Origin: Anaerolineae bacterium
Lineage (GTDB): Bacteria > Chloroflexota > Anaerolineae > 4572-78 > NAK82
Reading direction: 5' to 3'
DNA length: 6,422 bases
Assembly: GCA_030598425.1 (NCBI GenBank)
Contig: JAUVPY010000172.1
Span: forward strand, 1-6,422
The notes beneath the pieces were generated by a model. The model was not told where the DNA came from, made no database searches, and saw only the letters and a list, made by a program, of their open reading frames with translations. Shown here one piece after another: positions 1-5,964 of this stretch (positions are counted from its first letter, which is position 1; every line of letters starts with the position of its first letter). The position numbers and the translations under genes were made by a program.

Positions 1-168
1 GGCGGACAGGCGGTTTACATCCCCTATCACACGACCTGGGCTCACGAAGTTGTCGCCGATCCAGATGAAGAACCGAAGGGTTACTTCGAACTCACAAATA
101 TTGGTTTGTTGCCCGCCTTGGTCCAGAGCCATCAGTTCAATTCGAGGAGTCAAGGATGGGTGATTTAA
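1..168 (+). CDS. C-terminal end of an unidentified protein, possibly cupin-like (5' end outside window)
   Basis: Frame 1 is open from the window edge to a TAA at 166-168 and gives 55 residues. The readable start, GGQAVYIPYHTTWAHEVV, loosely resembles the second cupin motif (G-x5-P followed by a His a few residues later), but the spacing between Pro and His is about two residues longer than usual and no other motif is available. The tail, with FELTNIGLLPALV, is not recognised. The last codons overlap the start of the following ThiF-like gene by 13 bases, so the two were probably co-transcribed and translationally coupled before the downstream gene decayed. The cupin reading is weak inference; the open frame and its stop are seen directly. 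Confidence 0.55.
   Translation, partial: GGQAVYIPYHTTWAHEVVADPDEEPKGYFELTNIGLLPALVQSHQFNSRSQGWVI
144..149 (+). promoter_or_regulatory. Ribosome binding site of the ThiF-like pseudogene
   Basis: GAGGAG lies six bases before the ATG at 156. It supports 156 as the ancestral start of the ThiF-like gene, ahead of the internal TGA, rather than a start further downstream. Confidence 0.6.
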
Positions 169-461
169 CCGACTACGAAAAGACCCGCTATGACCGGCAG
201 ATGCTGATCGACGGATGAGGAGAGGAGGGGCAGGCCAGGCTCAAAGCATCTAGCGTGTTTATCGCAGGAGCCGGCGGACTGGGCAGCCCGGTGTCTATCT
301 ACTTGGCGGTGGCCGGTATTGGGGAAATCAGGATATGCGATTCGGAGCTGAAGGGGAAGCTACTCATTATCGATACGGGAGAGATGTTCTTTAACTCCGT
401 CAATGTGGAACGACAATCATCTTGCCCCGAATGTGGGGGCCTGCAAAGCGTCAAACAGTAG
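156..461 (+). pseudogene. ThiF/MoeB/HesA-family adenylyltransferase, internally deleted and with an in-frame TGA
   Basis: Intact relatives adenylate the C-terminal Gly of a ThiS/MoaD-type sulfur carrier in thiamine or molybdopterin/tungstopterin synthesis and run about 240-270 residues. Here the ATG at 156 follows a GAGGAG ribosome site (144-149). The N-terminal family signature RYDRQMLIDG is followed by TGA at 216-218, exactly where relatives carry Trp in a G-W-G-E-E-G-Q context. After the stop the frame continues with the ATP-binding loop GAGGLGSP (about 267-290) and strand GEIRICDSE. It then jumps straight to what is normally the C-terminus, LKGKLLIID, ending with CPECG. The missing part, roughly 130-150 residues, would hold the Asp/Arg adenylation residues, the catalytic Cys loop and the first zinc CxxC. 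With both a stop and an in-frame deletion it cannot make an active enzyme. A short protein from an ATG at 255 could be translated but would lack the active site. Neighbours do not tell which sulfur carrier it served. Confidence 0.85.
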
Positions 462-489
462 CCGCGATTTCCAATCGCGCTTTGGGACT

Positions 490-494
490 AGGAG
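490..494 (+). promoter_or_regulatory. Ribosome binding site deciding the start of the double DJ-1/PfpI gene
   Basis: AGGAG lies seven bases before the ATG at 502. The same frame has an upstream ATG at 403, but the intervening 33 codons overlap the ThiF-like remnant and carry no family similarity, so 502 is the better start. Confidence 0.7.
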
Positions 495-501
495 ACTTCC
501 T

Positions 502-1656
502 ATGCTAAATGGGCTGCACTTCGCCGTGTTGTTAGAAGAAGACACCAATCCAACCGAGTTCACCTATTCACGCCTGCGCCTGATAGAAGCAGGTGCTCAG
601 GTAACCGTGATCGGCCTGGACCGGCTCGAGTATCGCCTGGAAGATCACTCAATCGGCTACGCCGACACCACCATCGACCGCGTAGCGGGGGAAGCATTCG
701 ACGGGGTGGTAATCCCCGGTGGCCTGGGGCCGGAGAAGCTGCGCCAGAACGCTCAGATCATCGACCTGGTCAAAGCGTGTCACACGCAAGGCAAATTATG
801 TGCGGCGATTTGCCACGGCCAACTGGTGTTGATTTCTGCTGGCTTGATGCGTGGTGTTCAGGCGACGGCTGCCTGGAGTATGATGGACGACCTGCGCTGG
901 GTGGGCGCCGTTGTCCCGGAAGGTGTGCGGGCCGTTCGAGACGGGCACATCGTCACTGCCATCTTCCCCCAGGATCTGCCAGAGTTCTTCCACCTCATTT
1001 TCGAGGCCCTGGGGGATTTGGAGGGGATACAACCGCCAGGCGGTTATCCCGAGCGGCTGGCGGGCCAGACCTGGGGAATCGTGGTCGACGATGCCAGCGA
1101 CGCGGTACAAGCACGTTATCTCCAGTTACGAGTTCAGGAGGAAGGCGGTACGTCGCTGCTGCTGGGACGCCGGACGGGACAAGAGATCAAGTTAAGCAGC
1201 CCCGTATGGGAATGGGGGGAGCTGGGCTTGCGAGCACGGGTCGAACGTGCATTGCCCAGTCCGGGCATCATCGGTTCCTGTGATACGGACGCCGAACTGG
1301 ATAGTCAGGCGATCACGACCGCAGCGCTTGATGGACTGTTGCTGCCTGGCGGGTTGGCCACCTGGATGATTCGCGGACACCCCGGCCTCAGAAAGCTCAT
1401 CCACAATGTGAACGCCGCGGGCAAGCCGATTGGCGCTGTAGAGCGTGGACCCAAGTTGCTGTTCTTCACGGGTGCGCTCGAGGGGCGAGCCATAACCTGT
1501 GCCCCACAGATGCGAGATGACATCATCCAGGCCGTCATCCCTGTCGAGTACCGGGACGGTCCTGTTGTGTGCGATGGCAACCTGTTAACCTGCCAGAGCA
1601 CCGAGGATCTACCCGAGTTTATGCGAACGTTGCTCGCCGAATATGGGCGTCATTGA
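502..1656 (+). CDS. Tandem DJ-1/PfpI-family protein (two class-I glutamine amidotransferase-like domains)
   Basis: The product has 384 residues, about twice a usual single-domain DJ-1/PfpI protein. Domain 1 (about residues 5-170) starts with a beta strand FAVLLEED, has a nearby Glu (E19 in NPTEF), the strand GVVIPGGLG (68-76) and the nucleophile elbow AAICHGQ with C104-H105. This is the pattern of PfpI-type proteases, glyoxalase III/deglycase-like enzymes and related hydrolases. After a linker (GIQPPGGYPERL), domain 2 (about 190-384) repeats the fold with WGIVVDD, GLLLPGG (278-284) and an elbow reading GAVERGPKLL, where E314-R315 replace Cys-His. The second domain therefore probably has a structural or regulatory role. 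The protein lacks a signal peptide and is likely cytoplasmic. It is the only intact gene in the left 3.8 kb; its last 14 bases overlap the damaged dehydrogenase. The substrate cannot be told from sequence; a role in aldehyde or stress detoxification is only possible inference. Confidence 0.9.
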   Translation: MLNGLHFAVLLEEDTNPTEFTYSRLRLIEAGAQVTVIGLDRLEYRLEDHSIGYADTTIDRVAGEAFDGVVIPGGLGPEKLRQNAQIIDLVKACHTQGKLCAAICHGQLVLISAGLMRGVQATAAWSMMDDLRWVGAVVPEGVRAVRDGHIVTAIFPQDLPEFFHLIFEALGDLEGIQPPGGYPERLAGQTWGIVVDDASDAVQARYLQLRVQEEGGTSLLLGRRTGQEIKLSSPVWEWGELGLRARVERALPSPGIIGSCDTDAELDSQAITTAALDGLLLPGGLATWMIRGHPGLRKLIHNVNAAGKPIGAVERGPKLLFFTGALEGRAITCAPQMRDDIIQAVIPVEYRDGPVVCDGNLLTCQSTEDLPEFMRTLLAEYGRH

Positions 1657-2280
1657 GTGTGCATTTGAACCGTTGGCCCAACGCGGGCTGCACGTAATCC
1701 TGACTAGCCGTGACAGTACCAAGGATCAAAAGGCGGCTGAGGCGCTACGCCAAGAAGGACACAACATCAGATATAACCAGCTCGATGTCACGGACCCGAA
1801 CGGCCCAGCATCCATACAGGAATTCATCGACGCCGAGCTTGGCCGCCTGGATGTGCTCATCAACGCCGCCGGTGTCTACTTGGATGAGGGGGAGAGCGTT
1901 TTCGAGGTTCCCCTTGATATCGTGCGCACGACTCTTGAGATCAACTTCTACGGTCCCCTCCATCAAGCTCGTACCTTCATACCGCTCATGCGGCAGACCG
2001 GCTATAGTCGGGTGGTCAACGTTTCGTCCCGCTACGGATCTGTCACGGACATGGGCGGCTGGACGGCGACATACAGAATCTCCAAAGTTGCCCTCAATGC
2101 TCTGACGCGGATTGTCGCCGATGAGGTCCGGGGCTATAACATCAAGGTGAATGCCATGTGCCCCGGCTGGGTGAGGACGGATATGGGCGGTCATGCCTCC
2201 CCGAAGCCTGGCCCAGGGGGCGCACACGATCACCTGGCTGGTCACGCTGCCCGATGACGGGCCCACGGGCGGTTTCTACC
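1643..2280 (+). pseudogene. Short-chain dehydrogenase/reductase, truncated at both ends and frameshifted
   Basis: Classical SDRs are NAD(P)-dependent oxidoreductases of about 230-260 residues. Recognisable here from the ATG at 1643 are LAQRGLHVILTSRD, the DVTD region, NAAG (residues 74-77), the active-site Asn in INFYG (101), Ser in VVNVSSRYGS (129), and Y144-x3-K148, then PGWVRTDMGG. What is absent is the first beta strand and the TGxxxGxG coenzyme loop; the frame upstream of 1643 gives no such motif. Around 2198-2203 the family sequence shifts frame in a run of four C. Reading three C restores GGHASRSLAQGAHTITWL and then LPDDGPTGGFYR in frame 3, whereas the frame as it stands ends at a TGA at 2255. 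The restored frame loses family similarity after GGFYR near 2280, where the convergent ATPase relic begins, and runs to TAG at 2313-2315. The substrate class is unknown; the body resembles carbonyl reductase-type SDRs. Confidence 0.82.
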
Positions 2281-3802
2281 GTTGTCATTTCGCGGACGAA
2301 TTCCAGCACTTCTAGGAATGCTTTTTCCGTGGCGTGAGAGTCTACCCACGGGTCGAACTCAGGCCAGTACTCGGATTCGTTCTCGGATTCACGAAAGGTC
2401 GATACAACCCGGCTGGCCGCGAAGTATTCTTCAAACGTATCATGGGTAAACCGCCAGCGACGCTCCTCTTCCAGGATTCTGGCTGCTTTTAGCTGCTGCA
2501 ACAAACCCAGCTTGTCCTTGACAGGTAAGCGGTAGAAATGCTTGACGCGTTCTACAAGGTTTTGTTAAACCCAGGACAGCCAACCGTGCCAGCAGGGTGC
2601 TTTTCCCGGCGCCTCCTGTTCCCACCACCAAAACAGGCTTTCGGACCAAGCGCCTCAGAAATCCGCGTGTGGAGGATTTCACCGTCTTCGTCTGGGAGAA
2701 CAGACTGACCATTCGAGAAGCTTGCCGGCAGGCCGAAGTAAACTTCTTTGGACACCTGTTGCAACATAGGGCGATCCCGCAGCAACCTACGTCTGTAACC
2801 CAGGAAAAGCGCCCAACGGCCGAGACCCGGAGTGATAAGCAGAGGTCTGGCCGCGATAGATACCAGCCATGGCCGCGAGAAGACCAGGACTTGTCTCGGC
2901 CACGCCCAGAGAATCAGTGCCATCATGCCCAGAACGTAGACCGTGATTAATGCACCCAGCCGAGTCACTACCTTAAACCATGTTCTGTCCTGATTCTCTC
3001 GATGAAATTGAGCTATAATGTAGAACCCGAATTCAAACAAATCATTGAATCGGAATTGAGCTAACGTGGGAGGATTGGGCGCTGGTGGAACGATGGGAGT
3101 GGCTGTGACGATGATAATCTGGGCCATCGGCGTTCCTGTAGATGGCGCTGGTGGCGTACCACTCGGTGGCAATGGCGTGTTTGTTGGCGTCTCTGTTGAG
3201 GTAGGCATTGGTGTGTTGGTTTGTGTAGGTTTAAGAGAGAGTAAAGGTTGGTCGAACAAGGTGGGATTTGGGATACCCATCAAAACCACGCCAATCATCA
3301 CTGCAACGATCAGCACGCTTAGTAGAGCGATTAACTTTGTTCGTCTTTGAGCAGGTGGACGGACACCACTTTGCCATAGCCACAACAGCCAGGGCAGCAA
3401 TACCACCCAGCTTGGCCCCCTACCTCCGCTAACCAACCACAATCCCCACACCGCCAGGCTACGCCCTACTGGAACTCGCCAGCTGCCAAACACATACCGC
3501 CAGCCACCACCCCGGCAAACCCCCTCCCGCCTCTCCCCACGCCTATACCTGGCTACTCCTATCGCTGGTACGGGTGCACAGCTCACCCATCCCCCACTGC
3601 TCTCCGGCATCCAGCCCAGCACCGCTAACGCCACACAACTCAGCGTTATCAACACCTGAACACGTACCCCTACCATGTGCATCCACTTGCTTCTTGTGCT
3701 ACCCTTCATGTCAAAAGCCAACTTCGCGGTCTTACTTCTGTCAGGGTACAGTGTACCCATTTCCGCTAGTTGGCTCAATTCTCTATGGGTGATTTCTAAC
3801 AC
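2280..3802 (-). pseudogene. Membrane-anchored NACHT-type P-loop ATPase, frameshifted with ATPase core deleted
   Basis: Three minus-strand frames together make one decayed gene. The first frame (GTG at 3802; an ATG further in, about 3707, just before the first membrane helix, is also possible) shows hydrophobic segments at residues about 45-65, 115-145 and 157-177, a Pro/Thr-rich linker (191-246), another helix at about 279-301, and then a cytoplasmic stretch with RWALFLGYR, YFGLPA and LPDEDGEILHTRISEAL. At a short A-run (about 2638-2645) the sense continues in the +1 frame with KPVLVVGTGGAGKSTLLARL; the Walker A is at 2596-2622. Near 2565 a third frame takes over with LVERVKHFYRLPVKDKL and WRFTHDTFEEYFAAS, normally found at the end of a NACHT/STAND NTPase domain. 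Walker B and the sensor regions, probably over 200 residues, are gone. Similarity ends near 2280, with no own stop. Related proteins are signal-transducing NTPases, some in phage defence or programmed cell death; this copy should be inactive. Confidence 0.75.
3065..3232 (-). repeat. Low-complexity Pro/Thr-rich linker coding segment
   Basis: On the minus strand this segment encodes residues about 191-246 of the membrane ATPase relic, with repeated TPTN, TPMPTS and TETPTN type units and a VTATP motif. Its complement gives a Gly/Val-rich open frame on the plus strand with no ribosome site, which I treat as a shadow. Such linkers usually span the space between membrane helices on the outside of the cell, and they are frequent in Chloroflexota envelope proteins. 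The repeats are degenerate rather than an exact tandem array. Confidence 0.6.
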
Positions 3803-3881
3803 CCCTTTGGCCCTTTTTACGAAGCAATCCCCCCTTCTTCTGCTTACATGTATGTCCCCAACCTGTTACGCTCCCATTTTT

Positions 3882-3891
3882 CCCAAAAAAC
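3882..3891. repeat. Left target-site duplication of the MITE-like element
   Basis: The 10-mer CCCAAAAAAC directly abuts the left terminal inverted repeat and is identical to the copy at 4035-4044. Confidence 0.8.
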
Positions 3892-4034
3892 CAGGGCTCG
3901 TGCAAAGTCGAGAAATGCTCGCAGCAGGTCCGTGACCTGCGTGTCGGACCGTAGGAATCGCCGGGTCACGGACCTGGCTAGAGCAGGGAGGTCGCACTTT
4001 GGTCAGTTTGTCAAGTGACTTTGCACAAGGCCTG
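3892..4034. mobile_element. 143-bp MITE-like non-autonomous insertion element with target-site duplication
   Basis: The element begins with CAGGGCTCGTGCAAAGTC (3892-3909) and ends with the inverted copy at 4017-4034, whose reverse complement is CAGGCCTTGTGCAAAGTC; 16 of 18 bases match. Directly outside both ends sits the same 10-mer, CCCAAAAAAC, at 3882-3891 and 4035-4044. The exact abutment of repeats and direct repeats is the signature of transposition. At 143 bp it is too short for a transposase, so it would be mobilised in trans. A 10-bp duplication fits DDE transposases of the IS4/ISAs1 type; that family assignment is inference from duplication length and the CAGG end only. It lies about 90 bp upstream of the membrane ATPase relic and may have separated that gene from its promoter. 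It also contains an internal hairpin. Confidence 0.82.
3925..3976. repeat. Internal 13-bp perfect inverted repeat (hairpin) of the MITE-like element
   Basis: CAGGTCCGTGACC at 3925-3937 is the exact reverse complement of 3964-3976, with 26 bases between. Each arm also contains a small stem of its own (GGTC/GACC), so the segment could fold as one long hairpin or as two short ones. There is no T-run after either arm, so it does not look like an intrinsic terminator. It may be part of the secondary structure often kept in small non-autonomous elements. Confidence 0.65.
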
Positions 4035-4044
4035 CCCAAAAAAC
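4035..4044. repeat. Right target-site duplication of the MITE-like element
   Basis: The 10-mer CCCAAAAAAC directly follows the right terminal inverted repeat and is identical to the left copy, with no mismatch, which suggests a fairly recent insertion. Confidence 0.8.
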
Positions 4045-4198
4045 CTTACAATTTGGGCATAGCAAGCAACAACTCAGCCGAAATTGGGACAGCTCCTGCT
4101 TCCGCAGTAATTGCAGAAAACAAAAGGTTTAGAACACGGAAAGCGGACTTTCAACCGTTTTGCGCTGTGAGACGTGTCCGAGCCCAAGTCCGGTGGCG

Positions 4199-4972
4199 CT
4201 ACGCCTCTCCCCCGCTCAATGTCTCAAGTAACGACATACAGACCTTCTGGCTACTGCCATCCTCATCCAGTTTAGGATTCCAAGAAGATGCGGAGACAGC
4301 CATCACCTGTCCGGAGCCGGCCAAACGACGGAAAACGGCCTCTACGATCGAAGACGATGGGCCACCCGGCGCCGGATAATGCTGGGCGGGCGCCTCCTCC
4401 GGGGTGGCGACATCCACGTCAAAATGGACGTAGAGGAGACCACCCGGCAGGGGATACTCGATTAAGTCCCCCACGCCGGTCAAATGAACCACGTCTGACG
4501 CTAGCACCGCCTCGCGCTCAGCGGGGTCCAGGTCCCGGGCATCGGTTAAGAAAACGCTGGCTTCGGGGAGCGTTTCCAGACCCACCGCGGCCGGCATAGT
4601 CTGTTCACCCCGTCCGACCAGCATAGCCAATGGCATACCGCCCAAAAAGCCGCTGGGCGTCGTCTCCCAGGTGTTAAAATCACCGTGCGCGTCGAACCCG
4701 ATCAGGCTGGGGTCTACCCCGGCCCGCTGCTGCCCGGCCAGCACGCCGATGGCCGGGCTGCAGTCCCCGGCGATGCTCACCGGCCGGTCGCCCCTGGCCA
4801 CGCTCTCTGCCACAAAATCGGCCAACGCGCTATGTATGGCCGACATGCGCGCCCCTTGGTCACCGCCAGGCAGGGTGGGTGAGTTAACGACCCAATCCTC
4901 CCCTGCCAGCGATCGCAATTCGGGAAGCGGCTCATCCAGAAAGAACGGCGAAAGGATAAAACGATTTTCCAT
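4199..4972 (-). CDS. Arginase/agmatinase (ureohydrolase)-fold protein with Cys at a metal-ligand position
   Basis: Ureohydrolases split guanidino compounds to urea (or formamide) plus an amine, using a two-metal centre. The 257-residue product from the ATG at 4972 carries AGDCS (69-72), DAHGD (94-98, in full GFDAHGDFNTW), HFDVDV (D185, D187) and the C-terminal WNPKLDEDG (231-239). Of the six usual ligands (one His from GGDHS, three from DAHxD, two from DxD), five are present. The GGDHS His is Cys71, and the Glu usually found in the E-x-x-x-x-N-P segment appears to be Ser227. It is also slightly shorter than typical 290-320-residue members. The fold is clear; the reaction is not, and a substrate other than arginine or agmatine is likely. 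The start is set by GGAG seven bases upstream; an in-frame ATG at 5014 would overlap the kinase gene. It is the last gene of a three-gene operon, 31 bases after the kinase. It ends with TAG. Confidence 0.88.
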   Translation of the reverse strand: MENRFILSPFFLDEPLPELRSLAGEDWVVNSPTLPGGDQGARMSAIHSALADFVAESVARGDRPVSIAGDCSPAIGVLAGQQRAGVDPSLIGFDAHGDFNTWETTPSGFLGGMPLAMLVGRGEQTMPAAVGLETLPEASVFLTDARDLDPAEREAVLASDVVHLTGVGDLIEYPLPGGLLYVHFDVDVATPEEAPAQHYPAPGGPSSSIVEAVFRRLAGSGQVMAVSASSWNPKLDEDGSSQKVCMSLLETLSGGEA

Positions 4973-4979
4973 CTCCCTA

Positions 4980-4983
4980 CTCC
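4980..4983 (-). promoter_or_regulatory. Ribosome binding site deciding the start of the arginase-fold gene
   Basis: On the minus strand GGAG lies seven bases before the ATG at 4972. An in-frame ATG at 5014, inside the end of the kinase gene, would add 14 residues without family similarity. Confidence 0.65.
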
Positions 4984-5003
4984 ATACTACTCGCTTCGCG
5001 TCA

Positions 5004-5939
5004 CTACTCCTCACTTCCTAACTCTCCAAAATAAGCGTCCAACTGTTCCATGCCGATCAGGCCGGACGTGGAGGCCTTTTGCGTGCACGTGTAACGGGCG
5101 GCGATCTGACCGCGCCAGACCGAGTCGGCCAGCGAGTACCCGTCCAGCACGTAGCTGGTCAGGAGACCCACCGCCAGGCCGTCGCCGGCCCCGTTGGTGT
5201 CGATGACGGGGGCATCCATGTCCACCGCCGGGAAGAAACGAACGCCGTCCCGGGTTCCCAGCGCGCAGCCCTCGGCCCCCATGCCGACGACCACGATCTG
5301 GTCGGGGTTGGCCCGCAGGAAGGTCTTGATAAGGGGCGTGGGGTCCGGGTAATTGACCGCCGAGCAGAAGAGGATATCGGCGTGCCCGATGAAGTCGCGG
5401 CGATACGCGTCGTCAACCGACACCACGTCCTGGATGTCGCAGGCCAGCGTCAGGCCCAGCTCCCTGGCCACGGGCAGCAGGTGCCGCGCCCAGTTGGGCA
5501 GGTTAAAATGGGCCAGCGCCGCCTCGGCCAGCACCGCCCGGCAGGCGTCCAGGTCCGGCTGGAGCCACATATGGCCCTTGCCGTCGTAGAAGTTCTTGCG
5601 GCGACCGTCCCGGTACATTAGGTTAACGCTGCGGTTGGTGCCCAGGGGATCGACGAACAGCCCCGTGGTATCGATCCCGTCCCCGGCCAGCTCCCCGCGG
5701 ATGAAGCGGCCCTGGTAGTCGTCGCCCACGTAGCCGATGAAGGCCGCCCGCTTCCCAAGCTGGGCGTAGCCCCGGCTGGCATAACCGCCCGCCTGGCCCA
5801 GGTAATCCAGGTTCTCCGTGAAGTTGGCCTCCACCTCAAAATCGATATCAGCGCCAGGCAGATACACGTTGGTATCGATGCCCACGCTGCCGATGACCGC
5901 CACGTCCAATCGCTTGTCCCTCATCAAAGTCAGGTCCAT
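5004..5939 (-). CDS. PfkB/ribokinase-family carbohydrate or nucleoside kinase
   Basis: The 311-residue product has the normal length and order of a PfkB kinase, which transfers phosphate from ATP to a sugar or nucleoside hydroxyl in the cytoplasm. Visible are the N-terminal strand VAVIGSVGIDTNVYLP (14-28) with a substrate-contacting Asp, the GG of QAGGYASRGYAQLG (49-62), the lid region, YVGDDYQG (70-77), a VVVGMGAEGCALG strand-turn (216-228) and the PfkB signature DTNGAGDGLAVG (247-258) holding the anion hole and catalytic base D253. No residue is obviously missing. The start ATG at 5939 lies 25 bases after the stop of the preceding gene, without a strong ribosome site; an ATG at residue 6 is an alternative. 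Codon use is strongly GC-ended. Substrate specificity cannot be assigned; the long FEVEANF lid segment differs from textbook ribokinase. Downstream lies the arginase-fold gene, which suggests a shared pathway. Confidence 0.92.
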   Translation of the reverse strand: MDLTLMRDKRLDVAVIGSVGIDTNVYLPGADIDFEVEANFTENLDYLGQAGGYASRGYAQLGKRAAFIGYVGDDYQGRFIRGELAGDGIDTTGLFVDPLGTNRSVNLMYRDGRRKNFYDGKGHMWLQPDLDACRAVLAEAALAHFNLPNWARHLLPVARELGLTLACDIQDVVSVDDAYRRDFIGHADILFCSAVNYPDPTPLIKTFLRANPDQIVVVGMGAEGCALGTRDGVRFFPAVDMDAPVIDTNGAGDGLAVGLLTSYVLDGYSLADSVWRGQIAARYTCTQKASTSGLIGMEQLDAYFGELGSEE

Positions 5940-5964
5940 TTCCAGGGTGGTGAAGAGGAATTCC

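Larger units (their letters stand above)
3803..4198. other. Non-coding interval between the ATPase relic and the minus-strand operon
   Basis: This 396-base stretch contains the MITE-like element and its duplications (3882-4044). Outside it, 3803-3881 is the presumed leader of the ATPase relic, with purine-rich minus-strand sequence just before the GTG. The part from 4045 to 4198, downstream of the arginase-fold gene, holds no gene I can support, no T-tailed terminator and no tRNA-like fold. An 8-bp stem (4033-4040 with 4052-4059, TGCCCAAA/TTTGGGCA) spans the right edge of the element but lacks a following T-run on either strand. Confidence 0.6.

Noticed and set aside
1..168. Assignment of the first fragment to aldehyde ferredoxin oxidoreductase because of the neighbouring ThiF/MoeB-like gene
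   Set aside because: The visible residues show no motif of that enzyme; the idea rests on gene context alone.
216..218. UGA as selenocysteine or Trp recoding in the ThiF-like gene
   Set aside because: The family has Trp here, not Cys; no SECIS-like hairpin is apparent just after it; TGA serves as a normal stop in neighbouring genes; and the gene also has a large deletion, so mutation is simpler.
403..501. Longer start at 403 for the double DJ-1/PfpI gene
   Set aside because: The extra 33 residues are a frame-shifted reading of the ThiF-like C-terminus with no family similarity, and a good ribosome site precedes 502.
3066..3350. Gly/Val-rich open frame on the plus strand
   Set aside because: It is the exact antisense of the Pro/Thr-rich linker and adjoining helix of the minus-strand ATPase relic, with repeats explaining the lack of stops and no ribosome site.
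4009..4014. Minus-strand TTGACA inside the MITE as an outward promoter for the ATPase gene
   Set aside because: No TATAAT-like sequence occurs at 16-18 bases from it, so a promoter is not supported.
4033..4059. 8-bp stem TGCCCAAA/TTTGGGCA as a terminator for the operon
   Set aside because: No T-run follows the stem on the minus strand, it lies about 140 bases after the stop, and half of it was made by the insertion of the MITE.
3999..4379. Plus-strand open frame crossing the right end of the MITE and the arginase-fold gene
   Set aside because: It has no family resemblance, starts inside the mobile element and runs antisense to a well-supported gene.
5079..5621. Long plus-strand open frame rich in Arg, Gly, Val and His
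   Set aside because: It is the shadow of the GC-rich PfkB kinase gene on the other strand; composition reflects GC-ended codons read in reverse.
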